Part shown: in pieces, positions 48,440-56,258 of the stretch | How positions within the stretch are numbered: position 1 is the stretch's first letter | Layout: every line of letters begins with the position of its first letter | Program-made: the position numbers and the translations under genes | Notes under the pieces: generated by a model | Databases searched by the model: none | Told to the model about the DNA's origin: nothing | The model's input: the letters and a program-made list of their open reading frames with translations, nothing else | Source of the DNA: an uncultured Gemmiger sp. | GTDB taxonomy: Bacteria > Bacillota > Clostridia > Oscillospirales > Ruminococcaceae | DNA length: 64,000 nucleotides | NCBI GenBank assembly: GCA_944388145.1 | Contig: CALXHQ010000005.1 | Span: forward strand, 62,001-126,000 | Reading direction: 5' to 3'

Positions 48440-49851
48440 TGGGGAAGCACCTCCTGGATTGCAAAACTTTGTTTGATCGCATCGCGGGCGGCCTGCAAAT
48501 CGGCGTATTCGCCCGCCGCGAGGAACTGGACCATCAGGTTGCCGAGGGCGGTGCCCTCGGTGGGGCCGGCGTAAACCGGCAGGCCGGTGGCGTTGGCGGT
48601 CATCTGGTTCAGGTAGCCGTCCTGGCTGCCGCCGCCCACGATGTTGACGCTTTCGTACGCCTTGCCGGTCAGGCTTTGCAGGGCGGATACCGCACGGCGG
48701 TAATCGTCCGCCAGCGAGTTGTAGATGGCCTGCATCACCTCTCCGGTGGTGGCAGGGGCGGGGTAGCCGGCCTCGGCGCAGGCAGCCTTGACCTCCTCGA
48801 TCATGCTCTTGGGCGCAAGGAAGCGGTCGTCATCCGCGTCCACCAGGCCGGGATAAGCGCTGTCGGCCCGGGCGGCGGCGATCAGCTCGGGGAAGGTGGG
48901 GCGGGTGCCGGTACGCTCGCCCAGTTCCCGCCGGACGGACTGGATCATCCACAGGCCCATGATGTTTTTCAGGTAACGGTAGGTGCCGCCATAGCCGCCC
49001 TCGTTGGTAAAGTTGGCGGCGGCGCTTTCCGGGGTGGTGATGGGGGCGGTGTTTTCCACCCCCAGCAGGCTCCAGGTGCCGCTGGACAGGTAGACCGCCT
49101 TGTCGTCCCGGGCGGGTACGGCCAGCCAGGCGGAGCCAGTGTCGTGGGTGGCGGGCAGCAGTACAGTGCAATCAAAGCCCACTTCAGCCTGCACCTCCGG
49201 TGTCAGGCTGCCCAGCGCGGTGCCGGGCATACGGATGGGCTGGAAGATTGCCTGCGGCAGGCCAAGCTTTGCAATGAGCTCATCGTCCCAGTCCCGGCTT
49301 ACGGCCCCCACCAGGGCGGTGGTGGAGGCGTTGGTGTACTCATTGACGGCCACGCCGGTGAGCTTGTAGTTCAGGTAATCCGGCACCATCAGGAAGGTTT
49401 TGGCCGCGGCCAGCTGTTCGGGGTGTTCCTTTTTCAGCGCGGCCAGCTGGTAGGCGGTGTTAAAGGGCTGGTACTGGATGCCGGTGCGGGCGTAGTGCCC
49501 GGCAAAGGGCAGCAGCGACTCCAGCGCCTGGCGGACGCCGTCGGTGCGGCTGTCCCGGTAGGCAACCGTGTCGCCCAGGATCTCCCCGGCCGCGTCCAGC
49601 AGCACAAAGTCCACGGCCCAGGTGTCGATGCCCACCGTGGCGGGCGTGTACCCGGCATCCTTGCAGGCCTTCAGCCCGGCCAGGACGTTTGCCCACAGGC
49701 GGTCCATCTCCCAGCAGAGGTGGCCGTTTTTCTCCACCAGGCGGTTTTCAAAGCGGTAGACTTCCCTCAGCTGCATACGGCCATCCTCCACCCAGCCCAG
49801 GATGTGCCGGCCCGAGGACGCGCCGATGTCGATGGCAAGATGATAGGTCAA
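48436..49851 (-). CDS. rhaB: Rhamnulokinase
   Basis: A 471-residue FGGY-type kinase that phosphorylates L-rhamnulose at C1. RhaB traits are the N-terminal AIDIGASSGRHILG, GIDTWAVDFVLLD (catalytic Asp), AYRDSRTDG, YQPFNTAYQL, LSSGTWSLLG and NIVGGGSQ. The frame has no ATG; TTG at 49851 lies behind AAAGGAGAGG and gives the family's normal length. It is the first gene of the rhamnose operon, and its TGA overlaps the isomerase ATG (ATGA). Confidence 0.95.
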   Translation of the reverse strand: MTYHLAIDIGASSGRHILGWVEDGRMQLREVYRFENRLVEKNGHLCWEMDRLWANVLAGLKACKDAGYTPATVGIDTWAVDFVLLDAAGEILGDTVAYRDSRTDGVRQALESLLPFAGHYARTGIQYQPFNTAYQLAALKKEHPEQLAAAKTFLMVPDYLNYKLTGVAVNEYTNASTTALVGAVSRDWDDELIAKLGLPQAIFQPIRMPGTALGSLTPEVQAEVGFDCTVLLPATHDTGSAWLAVPARDDKAVYLSSGTWSLLGVENTAPITTPESAAANFTNEGGYGGTYRYLKNIMGLWMIQSVRRELGERTGTRPTFPELIAAARADSAYPGLVDADDDRFLAPKSMIEEVKAACAEAGYPAPATTGEVMQAIYNSLADDYRRAVSALQSLTGKAYESVNIVGGGSQDGYLNQMTANATGLPVYAGPTEGTALGNLMVQFLAAGEYADLQAARDAIKQSFAIQEVLPQ

Positions 49852-49889
49852 TGTGTTGCGCCTCTCCTTTCCGTCATTTCATTGTCTTT

Positions 49890-49918
49890 ATTATAGCGGA
49901 GGCCGGCGAGGAAAATAA
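49890..49918 (-). promoter_or_regulatory. Rhamnose-operon promoter with weak -35
   Basis: On the minus strand TATAAT (49890-49895) is perfect, while the -35 position (49913-49918) reads TTATTT. An activator bound next to it is likely. Confidence 0.6.
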
Positions 49919-49920
49919 GC

Positions 49921-49944
49921 ACGTGATTTACAATAAAATCACGT
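49921..49944. promoter_or_regulatory. 9-6-9 inverted repeat adjoining the rhaB -35
   Basis: ACGTGATTT (49921-49929) and AAATCACGT (49936-49944) are perfect inverted copies around ACAATA. The position just upstream of a weak -35 is typical of an activator site. The regulator is not identified. Confidence 0.65.
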
Positions 49945-49961
49945 TCCAATTTAAGCAAAAC

Positions 49962-49978
49962 CTTGACAATTGTCAGGG
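49962..49978. promoter_or_regulatory. Palindrome TGACAATTGTCA in the rhaB/XRE divergent gap
   Basis: A perfect 12-base palindrome (49964-49975) flanked by CC and GG. It lies between rhaB and the XRE regulator gene, whose product could bind it. The rest of this 341-base gap is AT-rich. It includes a probable plus-strand -10 (TACAAT, 50127-50132) with a weak -35. Confidence 0.5.
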
Positions 49979-50192
49979 TTGCACAAATGTAACCGGCATT
50001 CTTTCAGCGTTATGCCAAGGTTTCCGGCTTTTGCTCCGGCAGCAGCGCTCGAGGATTTTCCAAATACGAAATATTTTTCATTCTTATATGGAAAATTCCG
50101 GTCTGTTTTTTTGCCGCCGCATCTTTTACAATAGGGGCTAATGGAACCGCAGGTTTCAAACCCGGCGGCACAAAAGGAAGGAAGCGTATACC

Positions 50193-51284
50193 ATGCAAGT
50201 TCTGTTGGCAGAGAACATCCGCCGCCTGCGCCGGGACAGGCACCTGACCCAGGAGCAGCTGGCCGAGGTGCTGGGCGTCGCGGTGGGGACGGTCTCCAAA
50301 TGGGAGAGCGGCAGCTCCACGCCGGATCTGGCCCTCATCATGGAACTGGCTGACTTTTTTGGTACATCGGTGGATGTGCTGCTGGGCTACCGGCAGCAAA
50401 GCACCAGTTTGGTGGGCACGCTGGAACAGCTGCGCGCCCTGCGCGACGCCCGGCAGTACAGCGAGGGACGCCGCATGGCGGAGAAGGCGGTCAAGCAATT
50501 CCCCAACAGTTTTGACGTTGCCTACCAGGGTGCGATGCTCTACGACATGGCGGCCCTGGAAAGCAGGGACCACACCGCCGCCGGCCGGGCCAAAGAGCTG
50601 TACACCCGGGCGCTGGAGCTGATGGAACAGAACACCGACCCCAAAATCAGCCGGATCGGCATTGGCAACCGCCTGGCAAATCTGGCGCTGCAGCTTGGGG
50701 AGACCGGCCGTGGCCTGGCGCTGCTCAAGCAGAACAATGTGGAGGGGCTGAACGACGCCCTGCTCGGCCAAATGCTGGCCAAGCAGCCGGAATTTCAGTC
50801 TGAAGCGCCGGAATATCTGGAAACCGCCCTGCTCAGGCTGTTGCCCCAGCTGTTTTCTCTCTGCATGGGCTACCTGAACCTGGCCGGCGCAGGCAGTTTT
50901 GACACGGCGGACGCCCGGGCGCTGATGCTGCTGGTGATCCAATTTCTGGACGGGCTGCGCCAGCCGGGCGTTGGCTCGGCGCTGGACAAGTATCTGACTG
51001 CGCTGTGGTGCGCCTGCGCCATGATGTCGGAACAGCAGCGGGATACCGCGCAGGCCGACGCCGACCTGCGGCGGGCGTATCTGCTGGCGCTGCGGTACGA
51101 CACCGCCCCCACCGGCACGCTGGCGCTGCGGTTCGTCCGCCCGGCCCAGCCGGACAAGGCCACCGCCTTTGACGATTTTGGCCCCACCGCCCGCAGCGGG
51201 GTGGAAGAAGTACTGAAAGACAACGGCGCGGATTATCCCCGCCTTTGCAGCCTTTGGGAGGAATGGAATTATGAAAACGACTGA
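50193..51284 (+). CDS. XRE-family regulator with helical-repeat C-terminal domain
   Basis: A 363-residue protein. Residues 1-68 form an XRE helix-turn-helix (LRRDRHLTQEQLAEVLGVAVGTVSKWESG). The remainder is almost all helical, with TPR-like spacing (GRRMAEKAVKQFPNSFDVAYQGAMLY; AKELYTRALELMEQNTDP), a layout like peptide-sensing RRNPP regulators. The ATG at 50193 follows AAGGAAGG. Its last 14 bases overlap the ABC exporter gene, so it probably controls that exporter in response to a small ligand. Confidence 0.88.
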   Translation: MQVLLAENIRRLRRDRHLTQEQLAEVLGVAVGTVSKWESGSSTPDLALIMELADFFGTSVDVLLGYRQQSTSLVGTLEQLRALRDARQYSEGRRMAEKAVKQFPNSFDVAYQGAMLYDMAALESRDHTAAGRAKELYTRALELMEQNTDPKISRIGIGNRLANLALQLGETGRGLALLKQNNVEGLNDALLGQMLAKQPEFQSEAPEYLETALLRLLPQLFSLCMGYLNLAGAGSFDTADARALMLLVIQFLDGLRQPGVGSALDKYLTALWCACAMMSEQQRDTAQADADLRRAYLLALRYDTAPTGTLALRFVRPAQPDKATAFDDFGPTARSGVEEVLKDNGADYPRLCSLWEEWNYEND

Positions 51285-53001
51285 CCGCAGCATCCTGGCC
51301 CGGCGCCGGCAGTTCACCCGGCAGTTTTACCGGGGCAACCACCTGAACTTTGCACTGGGGCTGGCTGCCTCGCTGATGGGCGTGGCGCTGAATTTGGGAC
51401 TTTCCTGGCTGTTGCAGCAGACAGTCGATCTGGCCACCGGCGCGGGGGGCACGCTGGGGCTTGGGCAGCTGGTGCTGTTTACGCTGGGCCTGCTGGCGCT
51501 TCTGGCACTGACCGGCGGCGTCAGCGCCTTTGCCCGGCCGCGGTTTCTCTCCCGCGCCATCGCCCAGTACCGGGAATTCGCCTACGAAAAACTGCTGGGG
51601 AAGGACCTTTCCACGTTCCAGAGTGAGAGCACCGCCACCTACCTGTCGGCCCTGTCCAACGATACCGCAGCTATCGAGACAACCTATCTGCAAAAGCTGT
51701 TTGAGTTCACCGGCGGCGCGCTGCTGTTTGCCGGGGCCATGGCCATGATGTTCTGGTACAGCGTACCGCTTACACTGGTGGCGCTGGTCCTCTCGGCACT
51801 GCCGCTGGTGGTGTCGGTGCTGGCAGGGCCGCAACTGGCGGGGGCCGAAACCGCCGTCAGCCAGGAAAACAGCCGCTATGTGGCTGCCCTGAAGGAGGGG
51901 CTGGCCGGGTTCTCGGTCATCAAGGGCTTCCAGGCCGAGGGGGAGGCGCTGCGTCTGTTTTGCCAGAGCAGCCGCCGGGCACAGGACGCCAAACGCCGCC
52001 GACTGCGGCTGGGCAGCATCCTGCAAAACCTGGGCTCGATGGCGGGGGTTGCGGCACAGCTGGGAGTGTTTCTGGCCGGGTGCTGGATGGCGCTGTCCGG
52101 CTGGGGCGTCACACCCGGCGTGATGGTCATTTTTGTCAACCTGATGGGGGCCGTCACCACCTTTGTGGCCGCGCTGCCGGACTATCTTGCCAACCGCACC
52201 TCCTGCCGCGCCCTGATTGACCGGCTGGCAGGCGCGCTGGCCGCCCACCGGCAGGCGGAGGGGCGCCCCATCCCCTGCCGGCTGGAACAGGGCATCACGC
52301 TGGAGCATCTCTCCTTCGGTTACGGGGACGGTGCGCCGGTGTTGCAGGATGTGAGCACCCGCTTTGCCGCCGGCAAAAGCTACGCCATTGTGGGAGCGTC
52401 CGGCAGCGGAAAGTCCACCCTGCTGCGCCTGCTGATGTCCGCCAGCCGGGACTATACCGGCAGCATCCGGTATGACGGCGCCGAGCTGCGCCAGGTCAGC
52501 ACCGACTCGTTGTACCGGCTGGTGTCGATGGTGGAACAGAACGTCTTTTTGTTTGACAGTTCCGTCCGGGAGAATATCACCATGTTCCGCAGTTTTTCCC
52601 GGCAGGAGTTCGACCGCGCCGTCCGGGGTGCCGGGCTGACGCCGCTGTTGGCCGCCAAGGGGGAGGACGCTCCCTGCGGCGAAAACGGCTGCAACCTTTC
52701 CGGCGGCGAACGGCAGCGCATTTCCATTGCCCGCTGCCTGCTGCGCCGCACCCCGGTGCTGCTGGCGGATGAGGTTACCGCCGCCCTGGACAGGGAGACC
52801 GCCTTTCAGGTGGCAGGCGCCATTTTGGATTTGCAGGGCATGACGCGCATTGTGGTGACCCACGCGCTGGACGCCGCGCTGCTACGCCGGTACGACGGCA
52901 TCCTGGCGCTGAAAAACGGCCGCATCGTTGAGCAGGGCACCTTTGATGAGCTGATGGCGCGCAAGGGGTATTTCTACTCGCTGTACACCGTGTCGCAGTG
53001 A
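51271..53001 (+). CDS. ABC exporter, fused membrane and ATPase domains
   Basis: A 576-residue half-transporter expected to work as a dimer. Six helices fill residues 1-320. The ATPase domain has Walker A GASGSGKST (about 371-379), signature LSGGERQRIS (about 472-481), Walker B VLLADEVTAALD (Asp-Glu retained) and a switch His in VVTHALD. The Q-loop is SMVEQNVFLFD. Start ATG 51271 follows GGGAGGA inside the XRE gene. It is of the multidrug/lipid/peptide exporter class; no peptidase domain or bacteriocin gene is present, so cargo is unknown. Confidence 0.92.
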   Translation: MKTTDRSILARRRQFTRQFYRGNHLNFALGLAASLMGVALNLGLSWLLQQTVDLATGAGGTLGLGQLVLFTLGLLALLALTGGVSAFARPRFLSRAIAQYREFAYEKLLGKDLSTFQSESTATYLSALSNDTAAIETTYLQKLFEFTGGALLFAGAMAMMFWYSVPLTLVALVLSALPLVVSVLAGPQLAGAETAVSQENSRYVAALKEGLAGFSVIKGFQAEGEALRLFCQSSRRAQDAKRRRLRLGSILQNLGSMAGVAAQLGVFLAGCWMALSGWGVTPGVMVIFVNLMGAVTTFVAALPDYLANRTSCRALIDRLAGALAAHRQAEGRPIPCRLEQGITLEHLSFGYGDGAPVLQDVSTRFAAGKSYAIVGASGSGKSTLLRLLMSASRDYTGSIRYDGAELRQVSTDSLYRLVSMVEQNVFLFDSSVRENITMFRSFSRQEFDRAVRGAGLTPLLAAKGEDAPCGENGCNLSGGERQRISIARCLLRRTPVLLADEVTAALDRETAFQVAGAILDLQGMTRIVVTHALDAALLRRYDGILALKNGRIVEQGTFDELMARKGYFYSLYTVSQ

Positions 53002-53111
53002 CGGCGGCAGGGAGGGTCCGCTGCACGCCTTCCCGGCAAAACATTCCGGCAGCAAACGGAGCGAGGCCGCTGGCAATCCCGCCCGGCGCGCCCATACCGC
53101 AAAAAAAATGC

Positions 53112-53140
53112 TTGCAGGAATGGAAGTAAGATGCTATACT
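53112..53140 (+). promoter_or_regulatory. Promoter of a short leader or small RNA
   Basis: TTGCAG (53112-53117), 17 bases, TATACT (53135-53140). Transcription from here meets a terminator within about 60 bases. Confidence 0.6.
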
Positions 53141-53146
53141 AAATTA

Positions 53147-53208
53147 TAAAATACAGCGGGACAGTGAAGTCGCGGCGCCGGTTGGCGCACGCGGCTTTTT
53201 ATTTTTTT
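53147..53208 (+). ncRNA. Candidate small RNA of about 60 nt
   Basis: The stretch from the predicted start of the promoter at 53112-53140 to the terminator tail at 53208 holds no open frame with a ribosome site. It would give a short, structured transcript. No known family was recognised. It may instead be a leader whose terminator prevents read-through to the transporter gene, which has its own promoter at 53259-53287. Confidence 0.35.
53170..53208 (+). terminator. Intrinsic terminator downstream of the ABC exporter
   Basis: TCGCG-GCGCC pairs with GGCGC-a-CGCGG around GGTT, followed by TTTTTATTTTTTT. It can end both the exporter message and the short transcript. Confidence 0.85.
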
Positions 53209-53258
53209 CGCTGCATGGCGATGAATGCGGCCGAAATACGGCGCCGGTTCTTTTTAAT

Positions 53259-53287
53259 TTGACACAAGTTCCTGGCAATTTTATAAT
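53259..53287 (+). promoter_or_regulatory. Perfect-consensus sigma-70 promoter of the AbgT unit
   Basis: TTGACA (53259-53264), 17 bases, TATAAT (53282-53287), an exact match to consensus at ideal spacing. Predicted start is near 53294. Confidence 0.88.
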
Positions 53288-53358
53288 ATATACAAAGATT
53301 TTGTAATTTTATGCATCAGTCAAGCGGCCGGTGCGTCAACAGAAAGGACTTGATCGAT

Positions 53359-54879
53359 TTGGCAAACAAAAGTTCGCTGGAGAAAAAGACCGGCGGTATC
53401 CTGGGCGCAATCGAGCGCGTGGGCAACGCCCTGCCCTCCCCCTTCATCCTGTTTGTGTGGCTGGTGGTCATCCTGATTGTGCTGACGGCCGTTCTGGCTG
53501 CCTTCGGCGTGTCGGCGGTGAACCCCACCACCGGCGAAACGGTCGCCGTGCAGAGCCTGCTGACCCGGGACGGCCTGGTATGGATTTTGGGGTCGCTGGT
53601 CACAAACTTTTCCGGCTTTGCGGCGCTGGGCATCGTTCTGCTTATGCAGATGGCCATTGGCGTAACCGAGGCCAGCGGCCTTTTGCACACTGCTGTGCGC
53701 CGCGCCGTGCTGGGCGTGCCAACCTGGGCGCTGACAGCCGTGGTCATTTTTATCGGCATTAACGGTTCCATCGCGTCGGAGGCGTCCATCGTCTTTATTC
53801 CGCCGCTGGCGGCCGCCGCCTTTTTTGCGGCGGGCAAGCATCCGCTGGCCGGCCTGATTGCCGGCTATGCGGCCACCAATGCCGGTTTTACCGCCAATGT
53901 GATGATTACCTCCACCGACGCCCTGCTTTACGGCGTCACCCAGGAGGCGGCGCAGACGATCGACCCCAACTACACCACCTCGCCCGCCAACAACTGGTAT
54001 TTCATGATTGCGTCCTGCTTTGTGCTGACCATTGTGGGCACACTGGTCAACGACCATATCATTGAGCCGCGGCTGGGCAAGTACACCGGTACCGAGGTGG
54101 ACGAGGCCCGCGACGCCACCCCGCTGGAGAAGAAGGCCCTGCGCAATGCCGGCATCTTCACGCTCATTTATATCGCCATCATCCTGATCGGCCTGATCCC
54201 CAAAAACGGCATCCTGCGCGCCGAGGACGGTTCCATCATCAAGGGGCCCTTTGTCACCGGCCTGGTGCCCTTCCTGCTGGCCTACTTTGTGATTGTGGGC
54301 ATCGTCTACGGCTTCACCGTCGGCACCTTCAAGAAAGTGGACGACATCCCCCGTGTGATGGCGGAATCGCTGACTTCTCTGACCGGCTACATTGTGCTGG
54401 TGTTCGTCATTGCGCAGTTCATCGCTATTTTCAACTACACCAACCTGGCCATGGTGGTGGCAGTGAACGCCGCCGCCTTCCTGGATACCATCGGCCTGAC
54501 CGGTGTGCCGCTGATCCTGGCCATCCTGATCGTGACCACCTTTGTCAACTTCTTTATGACCAGCGGTACCGCCAAGTGGTACATCTTCGCGCCCATCTTC
54601 GTGCCCATGTTCATGATGCTGGGTTTTGCCCCCGAATTTGCCCAGGCGGTCTACCGCATTGCAGACTCCTGTACCAACCCCATCACCCCCATTTATCCGT
54701 ACCTGCCCATGGTCATCGGCATGGCGGCCAAGTACGACAAGAAGTTCGGCATGGGCAACGTTATCTCGATGATGATCCCCTACTCCTTCGGTTTTCTGAT
54801 CGTATGGACGATCTTTGTCATCCTTTGGATGTTCCTGGACCTGCCGCTGGGCCCCGGCGCCTTCGTCTATCTACAGTAA
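53359..54879 (+). CDS. AbgT-family transporter (p-aminobenzoyl-glutamate type)
   Basis: A 506-residue membrane protein with about 11-13 helices. AbgT landmarks include RVGNALPSPFILFVWL, GINGSIASEASIVFIPPLAAAAF and MTSGTAKWYIFAPIFVPM, plus TNPITPIYPYLPMV near the end. Family members import p-aminobenzoyl-glutamate or export sulfonamide-like drugs. I favour TTG at 53359, after GAAAGGA, which gives the usual length near 507. The ATG at 53311 has no ribosome site and would lie 17 bases from the predicted mRNA start. Peptidase-like enzymes downstream fit import of an aminoacyl amide. Confidence 0.88.
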   Translation: MANKSSLEKKTGGILGAIERVGNALPSPFILFVWLVVILIVLTAVLAAFGVSAVNPTTGETVAVQSLLTRDGLVWILGSLVTNFSGFAALGIVLLMQMAIGVTEASGLLHTAVRRAVLGVPTWALTAVVIFIGINGSIASEASIVFIPPLAAAAFFAAGKHPLAGLIAGYAATNAGFTANVMITSTDALLYGVTQEAAQTIDPNYTTSPANNWYFMIASCFVLTIVGTLVNDHIIEPRLGKYTGTEVDEARDATPLEKKALRNAGIFTLIYIAIILIGLIPKNGILRAEDGSIIKGPFVTGLVPFLLAYFVIVGIVYGFTVGTFKKVDDIPRVMAESLTSLTGYIVLVFVIAQFIAIFNYTNLAMVVAVNAAAFLDTIGLTGVPLILAILIVTTFVNFFMTSGTAKWYIFAPIFVPMFMMLGFAPEFAQAVYRIADSCTNPITPIYPYLPMVIGMAAKYDKKFGMGNVISMMIPYSFGFLIVWTIFVILWMFLDLPLGPGAFVYLQ

Positions 54880-54902
54880 CCCCTCCCACACAGTGTTCAA
54901 AG

Positions 54903-54932
54903 CGCATAAGGCCGGCCCCCCGGCCTTATGCG
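54903..54932 (+). other. Perfect 13-base hairpin between transporter and amidohydrolase genes
   Basis: CGCATAAGGCCGG (54903-54915) pairs with 54920-54932 around a 4-base loop. No T-run follows. It probably tunes or stabilises the downstream message rather than ending transcription. Confidence 0.6.
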
Positions 54933-54986
54933 TCTATGTGTATCGGCCACAATGGGCAGCGTTTTCACACAGCAAGGAGTTTTTGT

Positions 54987-56258
54987 ATGAAGTATCAGAA
55001 AATATTGTGCGGGCAGCTGTACGACGGCATCGAGGACCGGCTGAAACCCGGCCAGGAAATTTTGATTGGGGACGACACCATCCTGGAGGTTGGCCCCCAC
55101 ACCGCCGCCCCCGCCGGCTGCCGGGTCATCGACCTGTCCGCCCTGACGGTGACCCCCGGCATGATCGACGCACACGTTCACGCCTCCTTCTTTGACTGGC
55201 GGGAGATCGACAGGGACGTGGTCTACTATTCCGACGGGATGCGGGCGCTGGCCGCCGCCGAGTGCGCCCGCCGCGCCCTGGCCGGCGGTTTTACCACCAT
55301 CCGGCATGTGGGCTGGTTCCGGCAGGACTATGTGCTGGATGTCAAGCGCGCCATCAACGCCGGATTCATCCAGGGGTCCCGCATGGTGGTGGCGCCCCAC
55401 TTTCTCTGCGCGCCCGGCAGCCATGGCGATTCCACCCAAAAGATCGGCGTAAACCCGGTATTGTCCAACTTTCTGGAACAGCAGTACCCCACCATGGGCA
55501 GCGGAGCGGATTTCTTCCGCAATGCCGTGCGCCATGAGGTCAAGATCGGTGCCGACTTCATCAAGATCATGGCCACCGGCGGCTTTTTCACCCCCAACGA
55601 CTCGCCGGAGGACATCCAGCTGGCGGACGATGAGCTGAAGGCCATCATTGACACCGCCCATGCACTGCACACCACCGTCACCGCTCACGCCTACACCAGC
55701 GAGCTGGTGGGCAAGCTGGCCGACCTGAACATCGACGGCGTGGAACATGCCTCGCTGGTGGATCGGGAGACCATCCGAAAGCTGGAGGACAAGGATATTT
55801 ATGTGGTGCCCACCTTCTGCCCCTATGACGAGATCGTGCTGCTGGATGAGGAGAAACTGGCACAGAAATCCCCCGAATTCCAGCGCAAGCTGCGCCATTA
55901 CCGCGACCAGCTGGTGGAAAGCCGCAGGCTGCTGATCGACAGCAGCCTGCGCCTGGGCTACGGCACCGACCTGGTGGTGGGCTACCAAAACTACGAGTGC
56001 GGGCGGGAGTACTCGGCCTGGCTGCGCAACGGCGTGGACCCCTACCGCGCGCTGAAAGCCGCCACCGCCGTGAACGCGGGCATTCTGGGGCTGGCGGACC
56101 GCATCGGCACCATCCAGCCGGGCAAGCTGGCCGACCTGGCCGGCTGGCCCCGCGACCTGCTGGGCGACCACACCGCCCTGCTGGACTGCGCGTTCGTGAT
56201 GAAGGCGGGACAGGAGTTCCCCGCCCGCTCGATTTTGAAGGAGGAGGAACCGGCATGA
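54987..56258 (+). CDS. Metal-dependent amidohydrolase (imidazolonepropionase/prolidase-like)
   Basis: A 423-residue amidohydrolase. Metal-site signals are DAHVH (His63, His65), a likely carboxylated Lys193 in ADFIKIMATGG, AHAYT and GVEHASLVD His residues, and a late Asp in GYGTDLVVG. The C-terminal stretch GTIQPGKLADLAGW is typical of the superfamily. Relatives include Xaa-Pro and Xaa-Arg/Lys dipeptidases. The ATG at 54987 follows AAGGAG. It overlaps the M32 carboxypeptidase gene by four bases and follows the AbgT transporter. It likely cleaves an imported dipeptide or aminoacyl amide. Confidence 0.87.
   Translation: MKYQKILCGQLYDGIEDRLKPGQEILIGDDTILEVGPHTAAPAGCRVIDLSALTVTPGMIDAHVHASFFDWREIDRDVVYYSDGMRALAAAECARRALAGGFTTIRHVGWFRQDYVLDVKRAINAGFIQGSRMVVAPHFLCAPGSHGDSTQKIGVNPVLSNFLEQQYPTMGSGADFFRNAVRHEVKIGADFIKIMATGGFFTPNDSPEDIQLADDELKAIIDTAHALHTTVTAHAYTSELVGKLADLNIDGVEHASLVDRETIRKLEDKDIYVVPTFCPYDEIVLLDEEKLAQKSPEFQRKLRHYRDQLVESRRLLIDSSLRLGYGTDLVVGYQNYECGREYSAWLRNGVDPYRALKAATAVNAGILGLADRIGTIQPGKLADLAGWPRDLLGDHTALLDCAFVMKAGQEFPARSILKEEEPA

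Noticed and set aside
53311-53358. ATG start for the AbgT-type transporter at 53311
   Set aside because: No ribosome site, only 17 bases from the predicted transcript start, and it would lengthen the protein beyond the usual size.
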